Notes under the pieces: model-generated
The model's input: only the letters and a program-made list of their open reading frames with translations
The model's database searches: none
What the model was told of the DNA's origin: nothing
Part shown: piece by piece, positions 26,530-38,472 of the stretch
How the letters are laid out: each line of letters starts with the position of its first letter
How positions within the stretch are numbered: the first letter of the stretch is position 1
Made by a program: the position numbers and the translations under genes
Origin: Methylobacterium gnaphalii
GTDB taxonomy: Bacteria; Pseudomonadota; Alphaproteobacteria; Rhizobiales; Beijerinckiaceae
Direction: 5' to 3'
Assembly: GCF_007992215.1 (NCBI RefSeq)
Contig: NZ_BJZV01000017.1
Span: 1 to 64,000 of the forward strand
DNA: 64,000 nt

Positions 26530-29181
26530 ATGCCCGCACCGAAGAAGCCCCGCTCCGCCTCTGCCAAGGCGGACAAGCCCGAACTGAAGCCGCTCGACGA
26601 GCATCTCGCCGCGTTGCTCAACCCGGCGCTCAACCGCAACCGGCCGAAGCCGGTCGAGACCCGGCCGGCCGAGCCGGCGCCGAAGCGTGGACGTGGGGCG
26701 AAGGCGAATGCGGGCCTCGGCGAAGCGCCGCAGGCCGGCTTTGCCATCGGCGACGTGGCGGAGGTCGATCCACGGCTCGCCCAGGCGCTCGGCCTCGCCG
26801 CGCCCGAAGGCGGTCCCGATCTTGCCGAGACCGAGGCGGACGAGGCCGTGTCACTCGCCACCGAGGGCGTCTCCGCGACTGTCGAGGCTCTGGAGAAGCT
26901 GCTCACCGAGGGCAATCCGCTCTTCAAGAACGGCGAGGCCTGGGTGCCGCACCGGCCGGAGCGGCCGCAGAAGTCGGAGGGCGGGGTCCGGTTCACGCTG
27001 AAGTCAGAGTTCCAGCCGGCTGGCGACCAGCCGACCGCCATCGCGAGCCTCGTCAGCGGCGTGCGCGAGCATGAGCGCGATCAGGTCCTGCTCGGCGTCA
27101 CCGGCTCGGGTAAGACCTTCACGATGGCCAAGATCATCGAGGAGACGCAGCGCCCTGCCCTGATCCTGGCGCCGAACAAGACGCTGGCGGCGCAGCTCTA
27201 TGGCGAGTTCAAGAGCTTCTTTCCGGACAACGCGGTCGAGTACTTCGTCTCGTATTACGACTACTACCAGCCCGAGGCCTACGTGCCGCGGTCCGATACG
27301 TTCATCGAGAAGGAATCCTCGATCAACGAGCAGATCGATCGGATGCGTCACTCCGCAACCCGCGCGCTGCTGGAGCGCGACGACGTGATTATCATCGCCT
27401 CGGTCTCGTGCATCTACGGTATCGGCTCGGTCGAGACCTACACGGCGATGTCGTTCACGGTCTCGCTCGGCGAGCGGATCGAGCAGCGCCAGCTCATCGC
27501 AGACCTCGTGGCGCTGCAGTACAAGCGCATCCAGTCCGACTTCGCCCGCGGCACCTTCCGGGTGCGCGGTGACTCGATCGAACTCTGGCCGGCCCACTTG
27601 GAAGACCGCGGCTGGCGCATCGGCATGTTCGGCGACGAGGTCGAATCCATCGTCGAGTTCGATCCGCTCACCGGCAAGAAGATCAACGAACTCAAGTTCG
27701 TGAAGGTCTATGCAAACTCGCACTACGTCACGCCGCGCCCGACCCTTCAGCAGGCGATCAAGGGCATCAAGACCGAGCTGAAGCTGCGCGTCGACGAGCT
27801 GACCCGGATGGGCCGGCTGATCGAGGCGCAGAGGCTCGAACAGCGCTGTACCTTCGACATCGAGATGATCGAGGCCACCGGCGCCTGCAACGGCATCGAG
27901 AACTACTCCCGCTATCTCACCGGAAGAAAACCCGGCGAGCCGCCGCCGACCCTGTTCGAGTACCTGCCCGACAACGCCCTGGTCTTCACCGACGAGAGCC
28001 ACGTCACCGTCCCGCAGATCGGCGGCATGTATCGCGGCGACTTCCGCCGCAAGGCGACGCTGGCCGAGTATGGCTTCCGGCTTCCCTCCTGCCTCGACAA
28101 CCGCCCGCTGCGCTTCGAGGAATGGGACGCGATGCGGCCGCAATCGATCCACGTCTCGGCGACGCCGGGCAAGTGGGAGATGGAGCGCACGGCCGGCATC
28201 TTCGCCGAGCAGGTCATCCGACCGACCGGCCTCGTCGACCCGGTCATCGAGATCCGCCCTGCCCGCTCGCAGGTCGACGACCTTCTGGGCGAAGTCCGCG
28301 AGGTCGCCGCGGCCGGCTACCGCACGCTGGTCACGACGCTGACCAAGCGCATGGCCGAGGACCTCACGGAGTACCTGCACGAGAATGGCGTGCGCGTCCG
28401 CTACATGCATTCGGACATCGACACGCTGGAGCGCATCGAGATCATCCGCGACCTGCGGCTCGGCGCCTTCGACGTGCTGATCGGCATCAACCTGCTGCGC
28501 GAGGGCCTCGACATTCCCGAATGCGCCCTCGTCGGGATCCTCGACGCGGACAAGGAGGGTTTTCTGCGGTCCGAGACCTCGCTGATCCAGACCATCGGCC
28601 GCGCGGCGCGTAACGCCGATGCCCGCTGCATTCTCTACGCCGACACCATCACCGGCTCGATTGAGCGGGCGATGGCCGAGACCGAGCGGCGCCGCCAGAA
28701 GCAGCTCGCCTACAACGAGGAGCACGGCATCACGCCGCAGAGCGTGAAGCGCGGCATCCAGGACATCCTGGAGAGCGTCTACGAGCGCGATCACGTTCGG
28801 GTCGATACCGGGCTCGCCAAGGACGTCGCCACGGTCGGTCACAACCTCAAGGCGGTCATGGCCGACCTCGAGAAGCGGATGCGCGCGGCGGCAGCGGATC
28901 TCGATTTCGAGGAGGCCGCGCGCCTGCGCGACGAGCTCAAGCGGCTGCAATCGACCGAGTTGCTGATCTCCGACGATCCAATGGCGCGCCAGGCCGATGT
29001 CGAGCGCAGCGCCGGACGTCAGGGCGACAAGCGCAGCCGCATCAGCAAGCCGACACTGGACAATATGGGGCCGGGCACCGACCGCGAGCTTCCCGCAGGG
29101 GCGGTCCCCTGGAAGGAGCGGCCCAAGGCGCGTTCGACCCAAGGCATCGGCGGGCAGCGGCCGCGCTATAAGGGGCGCTGA
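26530..29181 (+). CDS. uvrB: Excinuclease ABC subunit B
   Basis: The product has 883 residues, about 200 longer than E. coli UvrB. The extra part is a low-complexity Ala/Pro/Glu-rich extension (residues 1-155). The core then starts with [13 protein letters not shown] and has Walker [10 protein letters not shown], the DNA-gripping hairpin [21 protein letters not shown], helicase motif TIGRAARN, and the C-terminal UvrC-binding helix [13 protein letters not shown] (about 790-815). It verifies DNA lesions in nucleotide excision repair after loading by UvrA. ATG 26530 is chosen; similar extensions occur in other alphaproteobacteria. Confidence 0.97.
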   Translation: MPAPKKPRSASAKADKPELKPLDEHLAALLNPALNRNRPKPVETRPAEPAPKRGRGAKANAGLGEAPQAGFAIGDVAEVDPRLAQALGLAAPEGGPDLAETEADEAVSLATEGVSATVEALEKLLTEGNPLFKNGEAWVPHRPERPQKSEGGVRFTLKSEFQPAGDQPTAIASLVSGVREHERDQVLLGVTGSGKTFTMAKIIEETQRPALILAPNKTLAAQLYGEFKSFFPDNAVEYFVSYYDYYQPEAYVPRSDTFIEKESSINEQIDRMRHSATRALLERDDVIIIASVSCIYGIGSVETYTAMSFTVSLGERIEQRQLIADLVALQYKRIQSDFARGTFRVRGDSIELWPAHLEDRGWRIGMFGDEVESIVEFDPLTGKKINELKFVKVYANSHYVTPRPTLQQAIKGIKTELKLRVDELTRMGRLIEAQRLEQRCTFDIEMIEATGACNGIENYSRYLTGRKPGEPPPTLFEYLPDNALVFTDESHVTVPQIGGMYRGDFRRKATLAEYGFRLPSCLDNRPLRFEEWDAMRPQSIHVSATPGKWEMERTAGIFAEQVIRPTGLVDPVIEIRPARSQVDDLLGEVREVAAAGYRTLVTTLTKRMAEDLTEYLHENGVRVRYMHSDIDTLERIEIIRDLRLGAFDVLIGINLLREGLDIPECALVGILDADKEGFLRSETSLIQTIGRAARNADARCILYADTITGSIERAMAETERRRQKQLAYNEEHGITPQSVKRGIQDILESVYERDHVRVDTGLAKDVATVGHNLKAVMADLEKRMRAAAADLDFEEAARLRDELKRLQSTELLISDDPMARQADVERSAGRQGDKRSRISKPTLDNMGPGTDRELPAGAVPWKERPKARSTQGIGGQRPRYKGR

Positions 29182-29333
29182 TCTGTATAATTGCGAATTT
29201 CATCTGTTTTATCGGCCGGAACCGAATGACCACTCATGGATTGATTGGTCGAGATCAGAATAGCCCTGGTCAAGCAATCGCGGGCGGTTCTCGTCTCGTT
29301 CGCCGTTCATTCCTCCGACTGCCGGAATCATCG

Positions 29334-29561
29334 ATGATGAAGCCGATGCTTGATCCTGGAGCTGGCGCGGCCGTGACCGGCTTGTTTCTCGGAAGCCTCG
29401 CCATCGCGGCGGCCGTCGCCCTGGTGACGGCACCGATCACGCCGCGGACGGCGGTGGCGCGTGACCAGGGCCCGGCACCGCAGGTCGCGGTCTACCAGAC
29501 CTCTCTCGCTTCTCCCGTCGCCTCGGTGCCGGGCAGCGTCCGCACGAGACCCACCGACTGA
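29334..29561 (+). CDS. Small membrane or exported protein
   Basis: The product has 75 residues: one hydrophobic segment (AAVTGLFLGSLAIAAAVALVTA, about 12-34) and a Pro/Thr/Val-rich tail. It could be an anchored periplasmic peptide or an uncleaved signal. No family is recognised. It stands between uvrB and the yidB-like gene; ATG 29334 and 29337 are adjacent starts. Confidence 0.45.
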   Translation: MMKPMLDPGAGAAVTGLFLGSLAIAAAVALVTAPITPRTAVARDQGPAPQVAVYQTSLASPVASVPGSVRTRPTD

Positions 29562-29627
29562 TCGGGTCGCAACCGGTCTCAGGCTCGGCCGTTGATGCGT
29601 CGTGCGGCGCGGGACGGAGGACGGGTC

Positions 29628-30335
29628 ATGGGTCTGCTCGATCAGGTCATCGGTGGTGTCGTCGGGCAGGTGCTCGGCGGAGGACGCGGCGGCAGCGCGA
29701 TGTCGCCGATCGTCAAGGCCTTGTTGATGCTGCTCCTCGCCAAGGGCGCGAGCGGCGGTTTCGGCAACATTTTCGGGGGCGGTCGCGACGCTCCCCAGCC
29801 GCAGGGCGGTGGCCACGATCCCTTCGGCCGGGGCCGCGACCCCTCCCCCGACGAGTATGACGGTCCAGGCGGTGACGACGGCGATCTCGGCGGGTTCGGC
29901 CAGCATCCGCAGGGCGGCTATCGCCAGGCTCCCTCGCGCGAGGGCGATTTCAGCGATCTCTCCGGAATGCTCGACGGTCCCGGCGATAGCGGCAGCCGGT
30001 CGCCCGGCGCCGGTCCCTATGCCCATCTCGACCAGGACCAGGGTGGCGGCCAAGGCGGGCTCGGGGGCGGCTTGGATGGCCTGATCAACAGCTTCGAGCG
30101 CGGTGGCCTCGGCGACGTCATCGGCTCGTGGATCGGCCACGGTCAGAACCGGCCCATCGAGCCGAACCGCCTCGCCGACGCCCTCGGCTCGGATACCATC
30201 GACACGCTCAGCCAGCAGACCGGGCTTGGCCGCGAAGATCTGCTGAACCAGCTCGCCCAGGCCCTCCCTTCGGTGGTCGACGCACTGACGCCGCAGGGGC
30301 GCCGGCCCGAGGAACACGAACGCCAGGGGTGGTGA
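29628..30335 (+). CDS. YidB-like (DUF937) protein
   Basis: The 235-residue product begins MGLLDQVIGGVVGQVLGGG, typical of YidB/DUF937. A Gly/Asp/Pro-rich disordered middle (about 55-150) contrasts with an ordered C-terminal domain (GLGDVIGSWIGHGQNRPIEP, then LADALGSDTIDTLSQQTG and LLNQLAQALPSVVDALTPQGR). The function is unknown. GGAGG precedes ATG 29628. Confidence 0.85.
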   Translation: MGLLDQVIGGVVGQVLGGGRGGSAMSPIVKALLMLLLAKGASGGFGNIFGGGRDAPQPQGGGHDPFGRGRDPSPDEYDGPGGDDGDLGGFGQHPQGGYRQAPSREGDFSDLSGMLDGPGDSGSRSPGAGPYAHLDQDQGGGQGGLGGGLDGLINSFERGGLGDVIGSWIGHGQNRPIEPNRLADALGSDTIDTLSQQTGLGREDLLNQLAQALPSVVDALTPQGRRPEEHERQGW

Positions 30336-30351
30336 GAGCCCTGAATCCACC

Positions 30352-30379
30352 CTCCTCTCCCCGCGTGCGGGGAGAGGAG
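30352..30379. repeat. CTCTCCCC-type REP-like hairpin
   Basis: An 11-bp perfect stem (CTCCTCTCCCC at 30352-30362, complement at 30369-30379) with a 6-nt loop lies between convergent genes. This hairpin is very common in alphaproteobacterial intergenic DNA and may help end both transcripts. Confidence 0.6.
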
Positions 30380-30411
30380 TAACCGAGCAGCTCGAGAAGC
30401 AGCGAGCGCGG

Positions 30412-31276
30412 TTAGCGCCGGCGGCGCGTCGACCCCGTCGACTGCACCTTCGACGTCGCGTCGGCGCGGTCGGCCTCGCTCGCCTGGCTCCAGGCCTTGT
30501 CGTACAGCTCGACGATCCAGTCGTCGCTGCCCGGATGGGCGCCGTCGCGGGCCAGCGCCAGCCAGGTCAGGCCGCGCACGGGTTGGCGCGGCACGCCGAC
30601 GCCGTTGAAGAGCAGGTCACCGAGCAGCGCCTGGGCCGGCTTGTGGCCCTTCTCGGCGGCGAGGTTGAACCAGCGCGCGGCCTTGCGCGGATCCTGCTCG
30701 ACGCCGGTGCCGTCGAGATAGAGCCGGGCGAGGTTGTACTGCGCGTTGGGGTCGCCGAACGAGGCGGCGTAGTTGAACATCTCGTAGGCGCGCTCGGGGT
30801 TCGAGCGCACATAGGTGCCTTTGATCCCGTCGAGGAAATAAGTGCCGAGCGCCGTGAAGGCGCTGGTGACCACCCCCGAATTGCCGCCCTCGGGCCGGTC
30901 GTCGCTGTCGTTGTCGTCGGCGATCCGCGAGAAATACTCGAAGGCCTTGAGGTCGTCGTGCGGCACGCCGTCCCCGTCCGCATACATGCGGCCGAGCTTC
31001 CACAGGGCCAGGGTCTGGCCCTGGTTGGCGGCGTATTCGAGGGCACGCACGGCGCCCTGCTTGTCGCCGGCATTGTAGTCGCGCACGCCCGAGCGCAGTG
31101 CGTCCTTGGCCGAGCGGTAGCTCTTGTCCGGGACGGGCGTGCGCGCGGTCGCGTCGAGGGATTCGGCCGGATTGGCGGCGAGCAGCATCAGCCCGGCCGC
31201 CCCGACGGCGCAGGCGAGCTTCGTGCGGAGCCGACCGGGATCGGCCCCCGCCGGCCGAAGCCGGCTGAGGTCAGTC

Positions 31277-31290
<14 letters not shown>
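30412..31290 (-). CDS. ExoR-like Sel1-repeat protein
   Basis: The product has 292 residues with a hydrophobic signal-like segment (about 23-43), then Sel1/TPR-type repeats: ALWKLGRMYADGDGVPHD, AQYNLARLYLDGTGVEQD and AQALLGDLLFNGVGVPRQ. Length and layout match ExoR, the periplasmic inhibitor of the ExoS/ChvI two-component system in Rhizobiales. Whether it controls exopolysaccharide here is inference. The gene starts inside the last codons of ilvD (14-bp overlap), so it depends at least partly on ilvD transcription. Confidence 0.75.
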
Positions 31291-33004
<1,714 letters not shown>

Positions 33005-33424
33005 GGTTTTCGTCCGAACCGCTTCTTCACCCATTTCCGGCGCCCCGACGCCGGTCGAAAGCCCTTTACGGCCAAGCTTTTCCCGGTGGTGCGCCCACCT
33101 TTGGAACGGCTCGCATCGCAGCGGTAAAATACTGACACGACAGCCATTTACCGCGAGGCCTGAGGTGGTCTCGGTTTATGGCGCAATAGCGGCGTGGCAG
33201 CGGGCGGGCTGAGGCAAACTCGGGATGCTTTCGGGGTGTGTCGAGCCCGCAACAGCCGAGCTTGCCTCCGGGCCGTCCAGCCGGTCGCGAGGCCGAGGTC
33301 CGTTTTATATGGTGGCGGGCGGGCAGCGCCGCCATCCGCGCTGCCCCTGACGGCCGTAGGCGACGCGGGCCGGCGGCCATGAAACCTCGGGCCTCCTGCC
33401 GGCTTGACCCGCCGGGAGGTGCCG
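33005..33424. other. Divergent intergenic region ilvD / GST
   Basis: These 420 bp must hold the ilvD promoter and that of the GST gene. I find no clear attenuator, leader peptide or operator. Frames through it are Arg- and Pro-rich and look non-coding. Confidence 0.4.
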
Positions 33425-34150
33425 ATGGGATACGAGCTTCACTACTGGCCGATGATCCAGGGACGCGGCGAGTTCGTGCGCCTCGCCCTCGAACAGGGCG
33501 GCGCGGACTACGTCGACGTCGCCCGCGAACCCCCTGACGCGGGCGGCGGCATCGACGCGATGATGGCGCGGATGGAGGACGAGCCCCTGCGCCCGCCCTT
33601 CGCCCCGCCCTTCCTCGTCGACGGCAGCCTGGTGGTCGGCCAGACGGCCAACATCCTGCTCTATCTCGGCCCCCGGCTCGGCCTGGTGGGCGAGAGCGAG
33701 GCCGGCCGGATCTGGACCCACCAGATGCAGCTCACCATCGCCGACATGGTGCTGGAGGCGCACGACACCCACCACCCCATCGCGGTGATGGATTATTACG
33801 AGCAGCAGAGGCCCGAGGCCGCCCGGCGCGCGGCGGATTTCCGCGAGAACCGGATGCCGAAATTTCTCGGCTGGTTCGAGCGCGTCCTCGCGCGCAACCC
33901 GGCCGGCCCCGGCTACCTCGTCGGCGACGCCGTGAGCTATGCCGACCTCTCCCTGTTCCAGCTCGTCGACGGTCTGCGCTACGCCTTCCCAAAGGCGAGC
34001 GAGCGGGTGCTCGCCGAGACGCCGCGGGTGGCGGCGCTCGCGCAGAAGGTCGGGCGCCTGCCGCGCATCGCCGCCTATCTCGCCAGCGACCGGCGGATCG
34101 CCTTTAACGAGCAGGGGATTTTCCGGCGGTATCCCGAACTGGACGGCTGA
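33425..34150 (+). CDS. Glutathione S-transferase family protein
   Basis: The product has 241 residues. An N-terminal thioredoxin-like half begins MGYELHYWPMIQGRGEFVRL, with Tyr/Arg positions of sigma-like GSTs and a PPFLVDGSLVVGQTANIL cis-Pro strand. The C-terminal helical half contains LVGDAVSYADLSLFQLVDGL. It probably conjugates or binds electrophiles. GGAGG stands before ATG 33425. Confidence 0.85.
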   Translation: MGYELHYWPMIQGRGEFVRLALEQGGADYVDVAREPPDAGGGIDAMMARMEDEPLRPPFAPPFLVDGSLVVGQTANILLYLGPRLGLVGESEAGRIWTHQMQLTIADMVLEAHDTHHPIAVMDYYEQQRPEAARRAADFRENRMPKFLGWFERVLARNPAGPGYLVGDAVSYADLSLFQLVDGLRYAFPKASERVLAETPRVAALAQKVGRLPRIAAYLASDRRIAFNEQGIFRRYPELDG

Positions 34151-34317
34151 GGCCAGCCCTGCCATCCCCCACCCCAGATGCTGCGAAGCAGCCTCGAAGC
34201 ACGGCGGGCACCTCAATATGAGGATTGGCGTGATGGCCGAACCCTCGGTTGTTTCCCTGGCGGCTGGCACGGCGCGCGCCTAAAACCCTCTTCCACCCCG
34301 TCAGGAGCGTTGCCCCC

Positions 34318-35907
34318 GTGAGAGACTTTTCCCGCCCCGGCCGCTCCCCCGTCTATGCGACGCAGGCCGCGGTCGCGACCTCGCACCCACTCTCGACGCT
34401 CGCCGCGATCGAGGTGCTGCGCTCCGGCGGCAATGCGGTGGATGCGGGGATCGCGGCGGTGGCCGTGCAATGTGTGGTCGATCCGCTGATGACCGGCATC
34501 GGCGGCGATTGCTTCGCGCTCTACGCGCCGGCCGGCGCCTCGGTGCCGGTGGCGCTCGACGGATCGGGCCGGGCGGCCGCCGCGGCGACGCTGGACTGGT
34601 ACACCGAGCGCGGCATCACAATCGACGCGGAATCGCCCCATGCCGTCACCGTGCCCGGGGCGATCGCGGCCTGGGCGCGGCTGGTGCAGGATCACGGCAC
34701 CCGCTCGCTCAGCGAGCTGCTGCAGCCGGCCATCGGCTTTGCCGAGAACGGGTTCGTGGTGCAGCCCCGCGTCGGCTGGGACTGGCTGCGCTGCGTGCCG
34801 CGCGTCTCGCACGACTCAGACGCCGCCGCGCTCTTCCTGCCCGGCGGCCGGGCACCCGCCATCGGCAGCGTTTTTCGGCTGCCGCGCCTCGCCGCGACGC
34901 TCCGGCGGATCGCGGAAGGCGGCCCGCGAGCCTTCTACGAGGGCGCCATCGCCGCCGACATCGTCGGCAAGCTCCAGCGCCTCGGCGGGTTACAGACGGA
35001 GGAGGACTTTGCGGGCGCGCGGCCCGACCTCGTGACGCCGATCTCCACGCGCTACCGCGGCTACGACGTCTATGAATGCCCGCCCGCCGGCCAGGGGCTC
35101 GCGGCCCTGATGATGCTCAACGTGCTCTCCGGCTACGATGTCGGCGCGCTGTCGGAGCTCGATCGCGTCCATCTCTTCGCGGAGGTGTGCAAGCAGGGCT
35201 ACCACCACCGCGACGCGCTCTTCGGCGATTTCGACCTCGCGAAGGTCCCGGTGGACCACCTGCTCTCGGACGCCTGGCATGCGCGGGCGCGCGGTGACAT
35301 CGACATGGCCCGCGCCCGCGAGCCGGTGCTCTACCCCGAGGCGGCGCAGGCGGTGGCGCATCGCGACACGGTCTATCTCTGCGTGGTCGACCGCGACGGC
35401 AACGCGCTCTCGCTGATCAACTCGCTGTTCCAGGGCTTCGGCTCCGGCATCCTGGCACCCGAGAGCGGCGTGCTGCTGCACAATCGCGGCCTGTCCTTCC
35501 GCACCGAGGCCGGGCACCCCAACAGCATCGGCCCACGCAAACGCCCGATGCACACGATCATCCCCGGCATGCTGATGAAGGACGGCCAGGCGGTCGCGCC
35601 CTTCGGCGTGATGGGCGGCCACTATCAGGCGATGGGCCATGTCGAGCTGCTGACCGGCCTCCTCGACCGCGGCCTTGACGTGCAGGAGGCCCTCGATGCC
35701 CCCCGCAGCTTCGCCTATGGCGGCGGCCTCGAAGTGGAAGACGCCGTGCCCGAGGCGGTCTTCGCCCGCCTGCGCGAGCGCGGCCACCCGGCAATCCGCG
35801 CCCCCCTGCCGCTGGGCGGCGGCCAGATCATCTGGATCGACCGCGCGGCCGGGACGCTGGTGGCTGGGTCGGACCCGCGGAAGGATGGGAGTGCGTTGGG
35901 CTGGTGA
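34318..35907 (+). CDS. Gamma-glutamyltransferase family protein
   Basis: This GTG-start gene encodes 529 residues. Ntn-hydrolase features are present: SGGNAVDAGIAAVAVQCVVDP and GIGGDCFALY in the large subunit, and an HRDT-VYLCVVDRDGNALS segment where the Thr (about residue 361) becomes the small-subunit N-terminal nucleophile after self-cleavage. There is no signal peptide, so a cytoplasmic enzyme is expected; such forms may act on acylated amino acids rather than glutathione. AGGAG lies 10 bp before the GTG. Confidence 0.88.
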   Translation: MRDFSRPGRSPVYATQAAVATSHPLSTLAAIEVLRSGGNAVDAGIAAVAVQCVVDPLMTGIGGDCFALYAPAGASVPVALDGSGRAAAAATLDWYTERGITIDAESPHAVTVPGAIAAWARLVQDHGTRSLSELLQPAIGFAENGFVVQPRVGWDWLRCVPRVSHDSDAAALFLPGGRAPAIGSVFRLPRLAATLRRIAEGGPRAFYEGAIAADIVGKLQRLGGLQTEEDFAGARPDLVTPISTRYRGYDVYECPPAGQGLAALMMLNVLSGYDVGALSELDRVHLFAEVCKQGYHHRDALFGDFDLAKVPVDHLLSDAWHARARGDIDMARAREPVLYPEAAQAVAHRDTVYLCVVDRDGNALSLINSLFQGFGSGILAPESGVLLHNRGLSFRTEAGHPNSIGPRKRPMHTIIPGMLMKDGQAVAPFGVMGGHYQAMGHVELLTGLLDRGLDVQEALDAPRSFAYGGGLEVEDAVPEAVFARLRERGHPAIRAPLPLGGGQIIWIDRAAGTLVAGSDPRKDGSALGW

Positions 35908-35975
35908 GGGCAATATGCGATATCATTTTATAATGCAGGAAATATTATAATCAGACATTTGTTTGTCAAATACAA

Positions 35976-37108
35976 TTACAGATTAACTAATTTATTCTCA
36001 GATGAGCACAAATTTTCTGGTCTTTTCGTGGTTGAGCGAATTATTTGTTCCATGCCGCGATCGCAGCAAAATACATCGACGTAAGGTTGGCAAAAAGCTG
36101 TGGGACAGATCGCCGAAGTCGCCACTTTTGATCTTAATTCTAGCCAGAGACTTATCTGATCGATGCCGTAATTCGGCACCTTTTATCCTGACTAGTGCTA
36201 GTTTAACGAGACATCCGAGAAAATTCCTGGTGCCAGGCATCTGATCCAGCGATATTTTCTTGCCGTCGTCAAAAATTTTCTGCGCAATCGCGTTTAGATA
36301 TTCATCATTGAGTATTTCCCTTTGAGCAAATTTATCAAAACTATCCGAATGCGATGAAAGTAATTTGTCAACTTCTAATGATTTATCCAACATAGGCTGA
36401 ATCTTTTTAGCAAGATTATCGTTTTGATTCCAGAAAAACTGTGATATTGGTTCTATATCAAATTCTTTATTGAACGATAATTTCGCCAATACTACTGGAT
36501 GAATTAGGGTTCTTCTCATATTTATCGAAAGTTGTTCGCGGCTAATTTTTCTTGGCCATATACTCTATCATTCCTCCGTCTGAAAAAAGCGGAGCAAGTT
36601 CTGGAAGTTCTTTTTCTGCGCTCGCTAGTAATTGTTCGCTGTGGTTTTTCATAAGTGGGAAGATATCTCCCCTTCTAAGCTTCCCATGTTTGATAAGAAA
36701 TGCGCGCTTTTTGCGCCTTTCGTTTATGTCTGGAATCGTTTGCAACATTTCTTGTATGCGTGATTTGAAATTTGTTTCAAAATTATCAAATTGCTCTATC
36801 CCAAATTCGGTTGTGAGCAAATCTTCTTTGTTGCAAATAAGATCTTCAATAGTAACTTTCTTGCCAGAATATCTTACGATGTCCCTTAATTCAGAAAACG
36901 AGCGACCAGGGACGCCATATCGATCGCCCATAATAAGTCGAATTCTTTTTATGGAGTCTTCGACATGGTGTTCATTTTTTGGCAGCGCCTCAATAATGCG
37001 CGAAAGTGTATAAACAAACTTGGCTCGACCCTCCCTGATCGACCGTGGGAGATCGCATAGCCCGGACGAAATATTTGAGAAATTATATGAGTCTAAGTAT
37101 ATATACAT
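35976..37108 (-). pseudogene. PIN-like domain protein split by two frameshifts
   Basis: Three consecutive minus-strand frames join into one plausible protein of about 376 residues: 37108-36542 (starts MYIYLDSYNF), 36564-36100 (HPVVLAKLSF...GDFGDLSHSF) and about 36100-35976 (QPYVDVFCCDRGMEQII). The frames change at an A5 run (AAGAAAAATTAG, ending at the TAG at 36542) and a T5 run near 36088-36092; removing one base from each restores a single frame whose length is a multiple of three. An N-terminal LD and a C-terminal DL.H...YVDVF.CDR are typical of PIN-like nucleases; the middle is a long helical insert. GC is only about 35-40%. It lies 56 bp downstream of mutM. Confidence 0.6.
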
Positions 37109-37164
37109 TCCGTAGAGCCAGTTATATCTGCAAAAATCTCATTGAGGAGTGCGGCTGATCTATA

Positions 37165-38055
37165 TTATGGCCTCTGACAAACCTCACAAAAGAACGTCGA
37201 CCGCCCCGACTGCACGATCCGCGAAACATGCCCCCGGCATCCCTTTGCCGTGCAGACCAAACCCGCTCGGTCGTAGACCCGAAAACTGTGCTGGAAGGCC
37301 CCTGCCCCGCCGTCGGGATGGGCGTAGTCGCGGAGCGTGGAGCCGCCCGCCGCGACGGCCTCGGTGAGGACGGTCTTGATCGCCTTGGCCAGCGCATTGG
37401 CCCCGCGCGTCGGTGAGCCGTCTGGCCCTGCGAGCGTCCCGGCCGGGGCCTGCGGGTGCAGGCGGGCGCGGTGGAGGGCTTCGCAGACGTAGATGTTGCC
37501 CAGCCCCGCGATCAGGCGCTGGTCGAGCAGGGCGGCCTTCAGCGGCGTGATGCGGTGGCGGAACAGGCGGGCGATGGTCGCGCCGGTGAGCTCGTCGCCG
37601 AGCGGTTCGATGCCCATGGCGGCGAAGTGCCGGCAGGCGGCGAGCGCGTCGGTCGGCACCAGATCCATGAAGCCGAAGCGGCGCGCGTCGTTGTAGGTGA
37701 TCGTCGCGCCGGAATTCAGCGCCATCACCACGTGGTCGTGCCGGGCGTTGCCGAGCGCGCCTTCGAGGTAGAAATCGCCGGGCGAGACGTTGGAGCCGTC
37801 CGGCAGCGCGACGTCGAAACGGCCGCTCATGCCGAGATGCATGATCAGGCTCTCGCCGGAATCGAGATGCGCCGTGAGGTATTTGGCCCGCCGCGCCAGC
37901 GCCGTGACCGTGCGGCCCTCCAGCCGCTCCGCGAAACGCTCCGGGAAGGGAAAGCGCAGGTTCGGCCGCCGCAGGGTCACCCGCGAGAAGCGCGCGCCGA
38001 CCATCGCCGGCTCCAGGCCGCGGCGCACGGTTTCGACTTCGGGGAGCTCGGGCAT
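37165..38055 (-). CDS. mutM: Formamidopyrimidine-DNA glycosylase
   Basis: The product has 296 residues. The N-terminal [13 protein letters not shown] supplies the catalytic Pro and Glu; HLGMSGRF carries the conserved Lys-region helix and [15 protein letters not shown] the H2TH motif. The C-terminal zinc finger is CTAKGC...CEVC. It removes oxidised purines such as 8-oxoguanine. A parS site lies 33 bp upstream of the start. The block mutM-ubiE-ubiB-coaBC is near the replication origin in many Rhizobiales. Confidence 0.97.
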   Translation of the reverse strand: MPELPEVETVRRGLEPAMVGARFSRVTLRRPNLRFPFPERFAERLEGRTVTALARRAKYLTAHLDSGESLIMHLGMSGRFDVALPDGSNVSPGDFYLEGALGNARHDHVVMALNSGATITYNDARRFGFMDLVPTDALAACRHFAAMGIEPLGDELTGATIARLFRHRITPLKAALLDQRLIAGLGNIYVCEALHRARLHPQAPAGTLAGPDGSPTRGANALAKAIKTVLTEAVAAGGSTLRDYAHPDGGAGAFQHSFRVYDRAGLVCTAKGCRGHVSRIVQSGRSTFFCEVCQRP

Positions 38056-38087
38056 TCTTTTAGGACTTATGGCGCGGTTGTAGGAAA

Positions 38088-38103
38088 TGTTTCACGTGAA
38101 ACG
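38088..38103. other. parS: parS centromere site (ParB binding)
   Basis: TGTTTCACGTGAAACG matches the chromosomal parS 16-mer TGTTTCACGTGAAACA at 15 of 16 positions, and the 14-bp core GTTTCACGTGAAAC is a perfect palindrome. ParB loads and spreads from such sites, which cluster near the origin. Confidence 0.85.
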
Positions 38104-38130
38104 CGGGGGGCTGTCCATCACCCAGTCATC

Positions 38131-38236
38131 CCCCTCATCCTGAGGTGCGAAGCCTCGAAGGAGGGCTCCAGGGTTCGCGCGTTATCTGGGGCCCTCCTTC
38201 GAGGCTTCGCTTCGCTTCGCACCTCAGGATGAGGGG
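38131..38236. repeat. Long REP-like inverted repeat
   Basis: The left arm (38131-38166) starts CCCCTCATCCTGAGGTGCGA; the right arm (38191-38236) is its complement with a 10-base duplication (TTCGCTTCGC) inserted. The CCTCATCCTGAGG sequence is a recurring intergenic repeat in Methylobacterium-like genomes; a worn relative lies near 34165-34230. Confidence 0.75.
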
Positions 38237-38472
38237 ATTGGGTGGGCCGAGGGGTGATGAAGGGACGCCTGTTTCGCGGGTTCGGTTCATAAGCCCTATG
38301 CCGCGGCTTCTCCACATGGCGGTCCCGCGGCGCATTCGCTATGAGCGGCGGTGCCCGGCAGCGGCGCGTGGGGAAGCCGACGCGCCGCTGCCGGGCATCT
38401 GGGTATGCCGCAGGTTTTGCCGGGGGACCGCGAGGCGCCTCTCCAGGGCCTGCTTGGGACGGATGGGGCGGC

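Larger units (their letters stand above)
38056..38472. other. Intergenic region with parS and long inverted repeat
   Basis: This 417-bp gap between divergent mutM and ubiE holds the parS-like site (38088-38103) and the REP-like inverted repeat (38131-38236). The remaining 230 bp should contain the ubiE promoter; no gene is seen. Confidence 0.6.

Noticed and set aside
36383..36391. TTATCCAAC as a DnaA box
   Set aside because: Single imperfect match inside a coding frame, no cluster of boxes around it.
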